Source: Pseudomonas fluorescens (GTDB taxonomy: Bacteria; Pseudomonadota; Gammaproteobacteria; Pseudomonadales; Pseudomonadaceae). From it: a stretch of 64,000 bases of DNA. The DNA is taken from assembly GCF_002837185.1 (NCBI RefSeq), contig NZ_KZ477989.1, forward strand, positions 109,933 through 173,932, read 5' to 3'. The position numbers and the translations under genes are program-made. The notes beneath the pieces were generated by a model. That model saw nothing but the letters and a program-made list of their open reading frames with translations, was not told the DNA's origin and searched no databases. Positions within the stretch are counted from its first letter, which is position 1; every line of letters starts with the position of its first letter. Positions 10,536 to 18,814 of the stretch are shown here, in pieces.

Positions 10536-11402
10536 ATGACCAACACCGCGATTCCGGTCTTCAAGCTTTACGGGGAAAGCCAACAGTGGCCGACTCCCGA
10601 TTTGTTGCACTGCGAAACCATTTCCCGGCGCAGTCGGGAATACCAGTGGGAAATCCAGCCCCACCGGCACGCGGACTTGTGCCAGTTGCTTTACGTGCAT
10701 AAAGGCCAGGCACACCTGGAAATCGAAGGCCAGCGCACCACGCTCAACGAGGCGAGCCTGCAAGTACTGCCGCCGCTGTGTGTGCACGGATTTCGTTTTT
10801 CCGAAGAGATCGAAGGGTACGTGGTGACCCTGTCGGCGCCCCTGGTCAGCCACTTACAAGCGCAACTGGGCAGCACAATCGATGGCCTGCACACCCTCGG
10901 CAACTACCCCGCAGGCAAGGACAGCGACTACCTCAATAACCTGTTCGTGCGTTTGCAGGACGAGTACGCCGACGAACAACCGGCACGGGACATGATGATG
11001 CACGCCCTGGTCAGCGTGCTGCTGGTATGGGTCAGCCGCCAGGCGATCCAGCGCCGCCACCCCAGAACGCCACGCAACCGTGAGTATTTCCGACGTTTTA
11101 CCCAACTGGTCGAACAGCATTACCGCGAGCACCCGAAGATTGAAGACCTGGCCCACAAACTGGGCATCTCGGTCTCCCATCTCAATGGCACATGTCGGGA
11201 GTTGGGCGGGCAGCCGGCATTGCAGATCATGCATGACCGCCAGTTGCTGGAAGCCAAGCGTTTGTTGACCTACACCAGCATGACGATCAATGAAATGTCC
11301 GAGGTGCTGGGGTTTTCCGACCCCACCAACTTCTCGCGGCTGTTTCGCCGCCGGGTGGGGTTTTCGCCCAAGGCTTTTCGCGAGCAGTTGAAGCAGAGCT
11401 GA
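10536..11402 (+). CDS. pobR: AraC-family activator of pobA
   Basis: A 288-residue AraC/XylS-type regulator. The N-terminal cupin-like effector domain includes IQPHRHADLCQLLYV at about residues 40-54. The C-terminal double helix-turn-helix includes IEDLAHKLGISVSHLNGTCR and MSEVLGFSDPTNFSRLFRRR. Position and type match PobR/PobC of Pseudomonas, which activates pobA in response to 4-hydroxybenzoate. It is transcribed away from pobA. A very long perfect palindrome follows 6 bp after the stop codon. Confidence 0.9.
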   Translation: MTNTAIPVFKLYGESQQWPTPDLLHCETISRRSREYQWEIQPHRHADLCQLLYVHKGQAHLEIEGQRTTLNEASLQVLPPLCVHGFRFSEEIEGYVVTLSAPLVSHLQAQLGSTIDGLHTLGNYPAGKDSDYLNNLFVRLQDEYADEQPARDMMMHALVSVLLVWVSRQAIQRRHPRTPRNREYFRRFTQLVEQHYREHPKIEDLAHKLGISVSHLNGTCRELGGQPALQIMHDRQLLEAKRLLTYTSMTINEMSEVLGFSDPTNFSRLFRRRVGFSPKAFREQLKQS

Positions 11403-11408
11403 ATGTGC

Positions 11409-11476
11409 GAGGGGGCAAGCCCTAATACTGTAGGAGCGAGCTTGCTCGCTCCTACAGTATTAGGGCTTGCCCCCTC
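11409..11476. repeat. Near-perfect 33-bp-arm palindrome built from two nested REP types
   Basis: The left arm 11409-11441 and right arm 11444-11476 are exact reverse complements with only TT between them. The outer part is the GGGGGCAAGCCC-type REP and the inner part the GTAGGAGCGAGC-type REP, so two different REP families are nested. Such perfection implies recent formation or active gene conversion. It sits between pobR and the convergent small gene at 11505. There is no U tract, so it is not a classical terminator, although it could stabilise mRNA ends. Confidence 0.85.
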
Positions 11477-11504
11477 CCACATTGGATCTGCAGTGCTTTG
11501 AGAA

Positions 11505-11684
11505 TCAACGCAGGGCGCTGAAACTGCCGGTGTGCGGGACGCATTGATTTTGATGGCAACTGATGGCGAACGCCGCCGGCTGCATACGCGTCTGCTCAAC
11601 GCGATAAGCGGCTGTACCGTACAGCGCGGTGGCCAAGGCGCACAGGCTGAAAATCGTCAGGTATTTTCTGGTTTTGATACTCAT
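11505..11684 (-). CDS. Small membrane-anchored or secreted hypothetical protein (59 aa)
   Basis: A short gene with a good ribosome-binding site (AGAGGTCC before the ATG at 11684). The product begins MSIKTRKYLTIFSLCALAT, a basic head followed by a hydrophobic stretch to about residue 28. It then has a short polar tail with two cysteines in ISCHQNQCVPHTG. This looks like a secreted or inner-membrane small protein, with the paired cysteines possibly disulfide-bonded. I do not recognise a family. It ends near the long REP palindrome. Confidence 0.6.
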   Translation of the reverse strand: MSIKTRKYLTIFSLCALATALYGTAAYRVEQTRMQPAAFAISCHQNQCVPHTGSFSALR

Positions 11685-11784
11685 GGCACGGACCTCTGAA
11701 CGGATCTACCGGCTCCTGTTTCAAGCATAGGTCAGATAGGGCAAGTTGCCATGATTGCAGGCCATTCAGCGCGCTTATATCGCC

Positions 11785-12690
11785 TCAGAGCCCGATGTCC
11801 CAGTCAGGCTCCTCGGGAAACCGCTGCACCAGGAAATCCAGCAGGCTGCGCAACGCCGAGGGCATGTGTTTGCGTGAGGCGTATACCGCGTAGATATTCA
11901 TCTGCCGCGGCTGCGCATCCGGCAGCAAGCGCACCAGTGTGCCGCTGCGAATCAGCTCACTGGCTTCATAGCTGGGCAACATAGCGACTCCTGCGTCGGC
12001 CAGGGTTATGCGCAATAAAGTACCGGCCTCATTGGCGGTGATATTGCCGTGCACCGCCACTGACACATGTTCACCCCTCTCTTCGAAATGCCACAGGCTC
12101 TTGCCAAAATAGGAATGGGTCAGGCAGTTGTGCCGGGCCAGGTCTTCGACTTTCTGCGGTGCCGGATGCTCGCGCAGATAGGCAGGCGTGGCGCACACCA
12201 CCGAGCGGCACACCGTCAGGCGTCGGGCGATCAGGTTCGGGTCCAGGTCATTGCTGGTGCGGATCGCCAGGTCGATACGCTCGTCCACCAAATTCACGGT
12301 GCGGTCGAGCATTTGCAGGTCGACTGTCACCAACGGATGGCGTTTGACGTACTCGGCAATGGCGGCGCCTAACTGCGCCTGGCCGAACGAGGTGCTGACA
12401 CTCAGGCGCAGCAGGCCACGAGGGGTCTCATCGGGCTCGCTGACGGCGGCCTGCATATCGCCGCAAAGCTCCAGCAATTGCCGGCAACGTGGCAGGGTTT
12501 CGCTGCCGGCGGCGGTGAGGCTGAGCTTGCGCGTGGTGCGGTGCAGCAGGCGTGCACCGACCCAATCCTCCAGCTCGGCCAGGTAACGCGAGACCACTGG
12601 GCGCGACAGGTCCAGATGATCGGCGGCGGCGGATTGGCTGCCCAGATCCACCACGGTGACAAACACGCGCATTGCTTGGAGACGATCCAT
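11785..12690 (-). CDS. LysR-family transcriptional regulator
   Basis: A 301-residue LysR-type regulator. The helix-turn-helix is in residues 1-60 (SQSAAADHLDLSRPVVSRYLAE), followed by a substrate-binding domain. The CrgA/DsdC-like start MDRLQAMRVFVTVVDLGS is typical of the large group that controls divergent neighbours. The neighbour is the exported metallo-beta-lactamase-fold gene plus an NAD(P)-binding protein at 12797-14313, the probable targets. The inducer is unknown. The 106-bp intergenic region should carry the operator, but I see no convincing dyad. Confidence 0.88.
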   Translation of the reverse strand: MDRLQAMRVFVTVVDLGSQSAAADHLDLSRPVVSRYLAELEDWVGARLLHRTTRKLSLTAAGSETLPRCRQLLELCGDMQAAVSEPDETPRGLLRLSVSTSFGQAQLGAAIAEYVKRHPLVTVDLQMLDRTVNLVDERIDLAIRTSNDLDPNLIARRLTVCRSVVCATPAYLREHPAPQKVEDLARHNCLTHSYFGKSLWHFEERGEHVSVAVHGNITANEAGTLLRITLADAGVAMLPSYEASELIRSGTLVRLLPDAQPRQMNIYAVYASRKHMPSALRSLLDFLVQRFPEEPDWDIGL

Positions 12691-12796
12691 GATTTGCCCG
12701 ATTTCAGAAACAAACTATGTCCCAGCATCGCATTTTTTGTGGTGTTTTATGCAACTAAGCTCTGTGCACCCCTTACCGATGGCAGGAGCTGCCCCG

Positions 12797-13663
12797 ATGT
12801 TCGCGACGTTCAAACGCTTGACCCTGGCGACTGCCGCCCTGGCCTTCACTGCTCATGCGGTGGCGGCAGACTTGAAACTTGACGTGTACAACCCGGGCGA
12901 AGCCGCGATCTTCCCGGTCAGCTCGGTGCTGGTCAGCGGCGCCAAGGACGCGATCCTGGTGGACGCGCAATTCGGCAAGGGCCAGGCCGAGCAACTGGTG
13001 CAGAAAATCCGTGCCAGCGGCAAGCACCTGACCACCATCTATATCAGCCACGGCGACCCGGACTACTACTTCGGCCTCGACACCCTGGCCGCCGCCTTTC
13101 CTGACGCGAACGTGCTGGCGCCACAAGCGGTGGTCGACCATATCAACGCCACCGTCGCCGGCAAGCTGGCGTTCTGGGGCCCGAAAATGGGTGCCGACAA
13201 ACCGGCCAGGACCCTCGTGCCGCAAGTGCTCAAGGGCCACAGCCTGACGCTGGAAGGGCAGCAGCTGGAAGTCATCGGCCTGGACGGCCCGCAGCCGGAT
13301 CGCAGCTTTGTGTGGATTCCGTCGATCAAGGCAGTGGTCGGTGGTGTGGTGGTCGCGCAAAACATCCACGTATGGATGGCCGATACCCAGACGGCACAGT
13401 CCCACAAGGATTGGCTGGCCACCCTGCAACGTATTGAAGACTTGAAGCCGACCACCGTGATCCCGGGCCACTACCTGGGCACCCCATCACCCGCTTCGGT
13501 CACGTTCACCGCCGACTACATCAAGGCCTTCGACATCGAGACCGCCCGGGCCAAGGATTCCGCCGCCCTGATTGCGGCCATGAAAAAGCGTTACCCGAGC
13601 CTCGCCGAGGAAAGCTCGCTGGAACTGAGCGCCAAAGTCGCCAAGGGCGAAATGAAGTGGTGA
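12797..13663 (+). CDS. Exported MBL-fold protein with a degenerate metal-binding motif
   Basis: A 288-residue metallo-beta-lactamase-fold protein with a signal peptide (TLATAALAFTAHAVAAD). The ATG at 12797 has AGGAG at proper spacing; reading back to 12656 adds an unlikely head. The hallmark HxHxDH is replaced by H85-G-D87-P-D89-Y90 in ISHGDPDYYFGL, and where many relatives carry a metal-bridging Asp the sequence reads VVGGVVVAQ. A late His is kept in VIPGHYLG. Hydrolase activity is therefore doubtful or uses an altered metal site. It is followed 35 bp later by an NAD(P)-binding protein, probably in one operon under the divergent LysR regulator. Confidence 0.8.
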   Translation: MFATFKRLTLATAALAFTAHAVAADLKLDVYNPGEAAIFPVSSVLVSGAKDAILVDAQFGKGQAEQLVQKIRASGKHLTTIYISHGDPDYYFGLDTLAAAFPDANVLAPQAVVDHINATVAGKLAFWGPKMGADKPARTLVPQVLKGHSLTLEGQQLEVIGLDGPQPDRSFVWIPSIKAVVGGVVVAQNIHVWMADTQTAQSHKDWLATLQRIEDLKPTTVIPGHYLGTPSPASVTFTADYIKAFDIETARAKDSAALIAAMKKRYPSLAEESSLELSAKVAKGEMKW

Positions 13664-13698
13664 CTGGTTTTAAACCCTGACCTTTACTGGAGAACGTC

Positions 13699-14313
13699 AT
13701 GAGCAAAATCGCAATCATTGGTGCCACCGGCCGTGCCGGTAGCCAACTGCTGGAAGAAGCACTGCGCCGTGGGCATACCGTCACTGCTATCGCGCGCAAT
13801 ACCGACAAACTGGCCGCACGCCCAGGCGTCACGGTCAAACAAGTGGATGCGCTGGAGGCCGATGCCCTGCAACAGGCCGTGAGCGGCAGCGACGTGGTGA
13901 TCAGTGCCGCACACTTTGCCACCTTGCCCGCCAGCGCCGTGCTCGGCCCGGTGAAAAAAGCCGGAGTGAAACGCCTGCTGGTGGTGGGTGGCGCCGGTTC
14001 GTTGCTGTTGCCGGACGGCAGCCGGGTGATCGACAGCCCGGGCTTCCCGGCAGAATACAAAGCTGAAGCCAGCGCAGGGGCAGCGTTTCTCGACGCGCTG
14101 CGTCAAGAGCAGGCACTGGATTGGACCTTCCTGTCGCCGTCGGCCCTGTTCGATGGCACCGAGCGCACCGGTCAATTCCGCCTGGGCCAGGATGATCTGC
14201 TGGTGAGCGACGACGGTCAAAGCTCGATCAGTTTTGCCGACTTCGCCATTGCCATGATCGATGAAGTGGAAACGCCGAAGCACTCGCGTCAGCGTTTCAC
14301 CGTGGGCTACTGA
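13699..14313 (+). CDS. NAD(P)-binding oxidoreductase, NmrA/YwnB-like
   Basis: A 204-residue atypical short-chain dehydrogenase. The dinucleotide loop is IIGATGRAGSQLLEEALRRGH at the very N-terminus; a second landmark is VVGGAGSLLLPDG. It ends with a C-terminal segment as in NAD(P)H-binding proteins of the NmrA type. The classical Tyr-x-x-x-Lys pair is not evident, so it may act as a redox sensor or epimerase-like protein rather than a dehydrogenase. RBS GGAG lies 6 nt before the ATG. It is co-oriented with the MBL-fold gene, with a 35-bp gap. Confidence 0.82.
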   Translation: MSKIAIIGATGRAGSQLLEEALRRGHTVTAIARNTDKLAARPGVTVKQVDALEADALQQAVSGSDVVISAAHFATLPASAVLGPVKKAGVKRLLVVGGAGSLLLPDGSRVIDSPGFPAEYKAEASAGAAFLDALRQEQALDWTFLSPSALFDGTERTGQFRLGQDDLLVSDDGQSSISFADFAIAMIDEVETPKHSRQRFTVGY

Positions 14314-14349
14314 TACACCGGATCTGTACTGTGGGAGCGTACACCGCCG

Positions 14350-14484
14350 TCTGTAGGAGCGAGCTTGCTCGCGAAAAACTCACAGGCACCGCGTTCACTC
14401 AGAAAGTACGCGTTATCGTTGATGTTTTTCGCGAGCAAGCTCGCTCCTACAGACTGGCATCAGGGCTTGCTCCCTCCCACATTT
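14350..14484. repeat. REPIN plus an extra REP half-site
   Basis: The left arm 14350-14379 and right arm 14424-14453 are perfect 30-nt reverse complements of the GTAGGAGCGAGCTTGCTCGC type, separated by 44 nt. A further half-site of the other type (AGGGCTTGCTCCCTCCCAC) follows at about 14462-14480. With flanking bases this accounts for the whole 14314-14597 gap between the oxidoreductase and the MFS gene. The spacer shares ACGCGTTATCGTTGA with the REPIN at 48840, so both belong to one subfamily. Confidence 0.88.
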
Positions 14485-14597
14485 GAACGGTGGCGTATCC
14501 GGCGCCTGCAATTTTTCAATAGGGCCAATGACTTTCTCATTTGCCCAGCCTCCCCCACCCGTGGCCTGATTCGCCCTTGTTCACCCAAGGCAGGCCC

Positions 14598-15785
14598 ATG
14601 CAAAACATTCAGGCAAAACCCACCACCGCCGTGTGGCTGATGATCAGTGTAGTGCTGGTCGCCCTTAACCTGCGCCCGTCGATGGCGGCCGTAGGCCCCT
14701 TGTTGTCGTCGATCCGCGCTGATGTGCCGCTCAATTTCAGCAGCGCGGCGTTGCTGACCATGTTGCCCGTCATGAGCATGGGCCTGGCGATGTTCTTCGG
14801 CATGGGCCTGGCCCAGCGCTTTGGCGAATACCGCAGTGTCGTGGTGTCGCTGCTGGTGATTGGCGCGGCGACACTGTCGCGGTTGTGGCTGGATTCGGCG
14901 TTCGAGCTGATTGTCAGCGCCATGGCGGCAGGCGTCGGGATTGCGCTGATCCAGGCGCTGATGCCGGCGCTGATCAAGTCGCGCCCGGGCGATAACGTTT
15001 CATTGTTCATGGGCCTGTATGTCACCGCGATCATGGGCGGCGCCGCACTGGCCGCGTCGTTTGCACCGTTTGTGCAAGTGCACACCGGCAGTTGGCGCAT
15101 CGGCCTGGCGATGTGGGCGGGGCTGGCGCTGCCGGCGCTGGTGTTCGGGTACGCCCAGCGCTCGACGTTACCCGCTTTGCCTCGGGTCGACAGCGGCCCG
15201 CAGGCGTCCTTTTTCGGCAATCGCCGGGCCTGGTTGCTCGCCCTGTTTTTCGGCTTCGGCACGGCCTGCTACACCTGCGTGCTGGCGTGGCTGGCGCCGT
15301 ATTATGTCGAGCAGGGCTGGACTGAACAGCATGCCGGCTTGCTGTTGGGTTTGCTCACCGCCATGGAAGTAGTCTCCGGCCTGGTAACGCCCGCCATCGC
15401 CAATCGCCGCCGGGACAAGCGCGGCGTGGTTGCGGTATTGCTGGTGCTGATCATGATCGGCTTCGCCGGCCTGATCCTCAGCCCCCGGCACCTGAGCCTG
15501 CTGTGGCCGTGCCTGCTCGGCCTGGGTATTGGCGGCCTGTTTCCAATGAGCCTGATCCTGTCCCTCGACCACCTCGATAACCCGCGCCGTGCCGGTGGCC
15601 TGACCGCATTCGTGCAGGGTATCGGCTACCTGATCGCGGGCCTGTCGCCGCTGATCGCCGGAATGATCCGCGACCAGTTGGGCAGCTTCGAAGGGGCCTG
15701 GTGGTCATTGGCGGCGGTAGTGGCGGTAATGCTGGTGATGGTTACGCGCTTCAATCCGGTGCATTACGCAGGACATATCCGCTGA
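14598..15785 (+). CDS. MFS transporter of the CynX/NimT group
   Basis: A 395-residue 12-helix inner-membrane transporter. Family cues are the N-terminal LVALNLRPSMAAVGPLL and the central FFGFGTACYTCVLAWLAPYY, as in the CynX/NimT (cyanate or 2-nitroimidazole) group. The ATG at 14598 follows AAGG; the upstream in-frame ATG at 14541 would add 19 residues without support. CynX lies beside cynTS in Escherichia coli, but here it is about 8 kb away, so a cyanate role is only a possibility. It is preceded by a REPIN and followed by a LysR gene on the same strand. Confidence 0.8.
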   Translation: MQNIQAKPTTAVWLMISVVLVALNLRPSMAAVGPLLSSIRADVPLNFSSAALLTMLPVMSMGLAMFFGMGLAQRFGEYRSVVVSLLVIGAATLSRLWLDSAFELIVSAMAAGVGIALIQALMPALIKSRPGDNVSLFMGLYVTAIMGGAALAASFAPFVQVHTGSWRIGLAMWAGLALPALVFGYAQRSTLPALPRVDSGPQASFFGNRRAWLLALFFGFGTACYTCVLAWLAPYYVEQGWTEQHAGLLLGLLTAMEVVSGLVTPAIANRRRDKRGVVAVLLVLIMIGFAGLILSPRHLSLLWPCLLGLGIGGLFPMSLILSLDHLDNPRRAGGLTAFVQGIGYLIAGLSPLIAGMIRDQLGSFEGAWWSLAAVVAVMLVMVTRFNPVHYAGHIR

Positions 15786-15922
15786 GGTCGTGTTGTAAAC
15801 ACTATTTGTCTCACCCAAAACATAGAAGAGTCCTACAGAGCTTTCTATTGGTACGAGCGTTCCGTTAACATTTTGCTCAGTCTTGTACTGAGTTCGGTAC
15901 AAAGGGTTTACGGACGAAACCG

Positions 15923-16879
15923 ATGCTAAACAGTAACTTGCTCAGAAAGCTCGATATGCAGGACTTGATGGTGTTTATCGCTGTCTACGACCAGAGCAGC
16001 GTTACCGATGTGTCCGAAACGCTGTTCGTCAGTCAGTCCACCGTCAGCTACAGCCTGAAGAAACTGCGCACCAGTTTCGAAGACGAGTTGTTTATCAACA
16101 CGCGAGCGGGCATGCGTCCGACGTACAAGGCCACCACGATGTACGGCCACGTACAGAAAATCCTCGAAAGCATCAACCTGTGCCACGCCGGTGGCCAGGC
16201 CTTCGACCCGACCCGCGAGGCCGTGACGTTCAATGTGTGCGCCCCGGAATACTTCGAACACCTGATCCTGCCGCGTCTGCTGAAAACCTTCGACCGCGCC
16301 GACCTGCCGGTGATCGTCAATGTGCAAAAGCTGGAAGCCGACATTCCCGCCGATGACTTGCGCGAAGGCCGCCTGGACCTGGTGATCTGCTTCGGCCCGA
16401 ACTTTCACCGCGCCCATAAAGACTTCAAGAGCCAGATGCTGCTCGAAGACGACCTGGTGTGTGTCTTCGACAAACGCTCGGCGCCGCGGGAAACGGCACT
16501 CAGCCTGCAAGCCTTCGTCGAGCGGCGCCACGTGTTTCCCACGCCGTGGACCTCCGCCACCAACATGATCGACGGCTGGCTGGCGCGCCAGGCGCACAAA
16601 CGCCAGGTGATCGCGCGGGCCAACAGCTACAGCGCGGCGTTGAAGATGATCAGCGGCACAGATTTCATCGTAACGTTGCCCCGCCGCGTGCAGAAGCTGC
16701 TGGCGTCGACCTCGGCGTACGGGTGTTGCGAAGCCCCGCAGGGTTTACCGGGCTTCACCCTGGACATGCAATGGAACCAGACCAGCGAACAGGACAGCGC
16801 CAATACCTGGCTTCGCGAGCAGGTCGTCAAGGTGTGTGAGGATGAAGCGGCAAGCGGCAAGTTAAAAGCGGCAAGTTAA
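15923..16879 (+). CDS. LysR-family regulator with a repeat-derived C-terminal tail
   Basis: A 318-residue LysR-type regulator. The helix-turn-helix is near residues 14-70 (VTDVSETLFVSQSTVSYSLKK) and a substrate-binding domain follows. The start MLNSNLLRKLDMQDLMVF resembles the NodD/LinR-like group. The last residues, EAASGKLKAAS, are encoded by a short tandem repeat of AAGCGGCAAGTTAA units that continues past the stop codon, so the natural C-terminus appears to have been replaced. It is transcribed with the MFS gene 138 bp upstream. Target genes are unknown. Confidence 0.87.
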   Translation: MLNSNLLRKLDMQDLMVFIAVYDQSSVTDVSETLFVSQSTVSYSLKKLRTSFEDELFINTRAGMRPTYKATTMYGHVQKILESINLCHAGGQAFDPTREAVTFNVCAPEYFEHLILPRLLKTFDRADLPVIVNVQKLEADIPADDLREGRLDLVICFGPNFHRAHKDFKSQMLLEDDLVCVFDKRSAPRETALSLQAFVERRHVFPTPWTSATNMIDGWLARQAHKRQVIARANSYSAALKMISGTDFIVTLPRRVQKLLASTSAYGCCEAPQGLPGFTLDMQWNQTSEQDSANTWLREQVVKVCEDEAASGKLKAAS

Positions 16880-16894
16880 AAAACGGCAAGAGGC
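16845..16894. repeat. Short tandem repeat at a gene end
   Basis: About three imperfect copies of AAGCGGCAAGTTAA in a row, spanning the final codons and stop of the LysR gene and running about 15 bp beyond it. Repeats of this purine-rich kind are common at 3' ends in Pseudomonas. Copy-number change would alter the length of the protein tail. Confidence 0.7.
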
Positions 16895-16907
16895 GCCACG
16901 GTCGCTT

Positions 16908-17294
16908 TTAACTTGGCGCTTGCAGCGTGTCACTCCCCACTGCTTGTTTGCTATACGCATCGCGGTCCATATCACGCAATTCAACGCTCAGTTGCACCTG
17001 CACGCCCTCTGGCCACGGGCCCAGATCCTGCAGCACCGCCAGCAGGCTTTGCGACAGTTGCTGCTTGACCTGCGGCGAGCGCCCGCTGAGCAATGCCAGA
17101 CGTACCGCGACAAACCCCCGCTCATTCAAGCCGGTGCCTACGCGAAAACTCTCGATTTTCACCGCCCGGCTCTTGATGTCGAACTCGGCGCCAAACTGAC
17201 CGGAAGCCACCAGCGCATGGTTGAGGCGCAACAGAGCCTTGTCGGTGTCCAGTTGCGCCAGGTTGGCGGTGTATTCAAGGTGCAGATGCGGCAT
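16908..17294 (-). CDS. 5-carboxymethyl-2-hydroxymuconate delta-isomerase (CHMI) family
   Basis: A 128-residue member of the CHMI family in the tautomerase superfamily. It starts MPHLHLEYTANL, so Pro2 becomes the N-terminal catalytic proline after Met removal. A family-typical SRAVKIESFRVG segment lies at about residues 42-53. The enzyme isomerises an intermediate of homoprotocatechuate degradation. No other hpa genes are visible here, so it may be an orphan isomerase. RBS GGAG lies just before the ATG. It faces the LysR gene at 15923 and is 52 bp from the LysR gene at 17347 on the same strand. Confidence 0.85.
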   Translation of the reverse strand: MPHLHLEYTANLAQLDTDKALLRLNHALVASGQFGAEFDIKSRAVKIESFRVGTGLNERGFVAVRLALLSGRSPQVKQQLSQSLLAVLQDLGPWPEGVQVQLSVELRDMDRDAYSKQAVGSDTLQAPS

Positions 17295-17346
17295 GGGTTT
17301 CTCCGAGCTTTTTTATAGGAAGACGGCTGAATATACACCACGCGCT

Positions 17347-18270
17347 TTACCCCGGGAGCGCAAGCGCTCGATCACTCATGAACGCCTCCAACCGTGAGCG
17401 CATCCAGCGTTCCGCCGGGTCGGTGTCGACGTGGCTGAGCCAGACCATCGACAAGTCCAGGGTCGGCGTTTCAAACGGAAACGCCTCGCAAAACAGGTTC
17501 CCGCCGGCAGCCATGGCCTGGGCCGTGTAGTCCGGCAGGCTGGCGATCATGTCAGTGCCGGCGAGCAATGCCGGCAGCGAGCTGTATTGCGGCACCGACA
17601 GCACCACGTGCCGCTTGCGCCCCATTTCGGCCAGCCACTCATCGGCAAACCCGGCCACGTTGGCGGTGTGGGACACCAGCACATGGGGCCGTGCGCAATA
17701 TTCGTCGAGGGTCAGCGGTGTGTCGGACGCATCAGCGCGCAACAGGCAAGGCCGGATATGCCGCAGCAGCTTGCGCTTGGCATTCGCCGGCAGGCCGCGG
17801 GTCTGGGTGATACCGACGGTGATATCTCCAGAGGCGAGCAGGTCGGGAATGCGCCAGTAATCCACATGCTGCACCACGAACACCACCTGCGGCGCTTCCT
17901 GGCGCAGCGCCCGCAGCAATGGCGGCAGCAGGCCGAACTCAACGTCATCGGACAGGCCGATACGAAAGGTCATGGTGCTGATGGAGGGGTCGAAATCATG
18001 GGTCAGGCTCAAGGCCGACGACAGTGAATCCAGGGCCGGCGACAAGTGCCGGATAATTTCCTCCGCGCGTGCGGTGGGCTCCATGCGGTGGCCGACGCGA
18101 ATGAACAACGGGTCATTGAACAAGGTGCGCAAACGATTGAGGGCCGAACTGATGGTCGGCTGGCCGAGAAACAGCTTCTCCGCCACCCGCGTCACGTTGC
18201 GCTCGAGCATCAGCGCTTCGAAGACCACCATCAGGTTGATATCGGCCTTGCGTAATTCATTGCGATTCAT
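17347..18270 (-). CDS. LysR-family transcriptional regulator
   Basis: A 307-residue LysR-type regulator of the NodD/NahR-like type. The start MNRNELRKADINLMVVFEALM leads into the helix-turn-helix VTRVAEKLFLGQPTISSALN. The ATG at 18270 gives the family length and has GGGGAGGGG upstream; a reading of 463 codons back to 18738 runs through a decayed repeat and is rejected. It lies upstream of the CHMI gene on the same strand, 52 bp away, and might regulate it. The inducer is unknown. Confidence 0.88.
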   Translation of the reverse strand: MNRNELRKADINLMVVFEALMLERNVTRVAEKLFLGQPTISSALNRLRTLFNDPLFIRVGHRMEPTARAEEIIRHLSPALDSLSSALSLTHDFDPSISTMTFRIGLSDDVEFGLLPPLLRALRQEAPQVVFVVQHVDYWRIPDLLASGDITVGITQTRGLPANAKRKLLRHIRPCLLRADASDTPLTLDEYCARPHVLVSHTANVAGFADEWLAEMGRKRHVVLSVPQYSSLPALLAGTDMIASLPDYTAQAMAAGGNLFCEAFPFETPTLDLSMVWLSHVDTDPAERWMRSRLEAFMSDRALALPG

Positions 18271-18349
18271 CGGCGCCTGCCCCTCCCCCAAGACAAGCCG
18301 CAGTTTAGAAAGGCAACGGGGGCGGCGTCTATGTCGGTCGACGCATCGG

Positions 18350-18452
18350 CTTTTATGCGGGAATGGGCTCGCCCGCGATTGCGGTATGCCAGTCAACCCA
18401 GGCGTCGACTGATTGACCGTAATCGCCGGCAACCCCACTCCCACGTTTGAAT
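18350..18452. repeat. Degenerate REPIN
   Basis: A left half-site TGCGGGAATGGGCTCGCCCGCG and a right half-site ATCGCCGGCAACCCCACTCCCAC flank an inner CAGTCAAC / GATTGACC dyad. This is the arrangement of a GGGGGCTTGCCCCC-type REPIN after many substitutions. Together with short flanks it fills the gap between the LysR gene and the small gene at 18470. Confidence 0.55.
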
Positions 18453-18469
18453 CGTGTTCACCCTTGAAA

Positions 18470-18616
18470 TCAGGGCTTGAGCGGGCGCTCCTGATCCTGC
18501 TCGGAAAGCTCGGTACCGTCGTCGGGGTGCTTCCAGGTCTGCGGTTTTTCTTCCTCGGGCCACTGCCGAGATTGTTCACGCTCTGACTCTTTGTGCTGTT
18601 TGTGTTCGTTACCCAT
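18470..18616 (-). CDS. Small hydrophilic hypothetical protein (48 aa)
   Basis: A highly charged 48-residue protein, MGNEHKQHKESEREQSRQWP and onward, ending DQERPLKP, with no hydrophobic segment and probably disordered. The ATG at 18616 is preferred because GGGAG lies 6 nt upstream; longer in-frame starts at 18622 or 18706 are weaker. Small proteins of this composition recur in Pseudomonas without known function. It is divergent from the symporter gene at 18815. Confidence 0.55.
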   Translation of the reverse strand: MGNEHKQHKESEREQSRQWPEEEKPQTWKHPDDGTELSEQDQERPLKP

Positions 18617-18814
18617 AGCCATCTCCCATTCGTAAGCATTGGACACAGCTTCAAGCGTAGAACAGGGCGGGCAATGCGGGCAGCCTTTTGAATTGATAGC
18701 CAACACACATCAATCCATCCAAATTTGTCACTTATCATTTCTAAATGTGTCAGCCACTATCCCAAGTCTTAAGCGAAACAAGCACTTTAAAAAGAACGCT
18801 GGAGACACAAAACC

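Noticed and set aside
11409..11476. Rho-independent terminator after pobR
   Set aside because: The palindrome is strong, but neither side has a T-run, and its sequence is that of REP elements.
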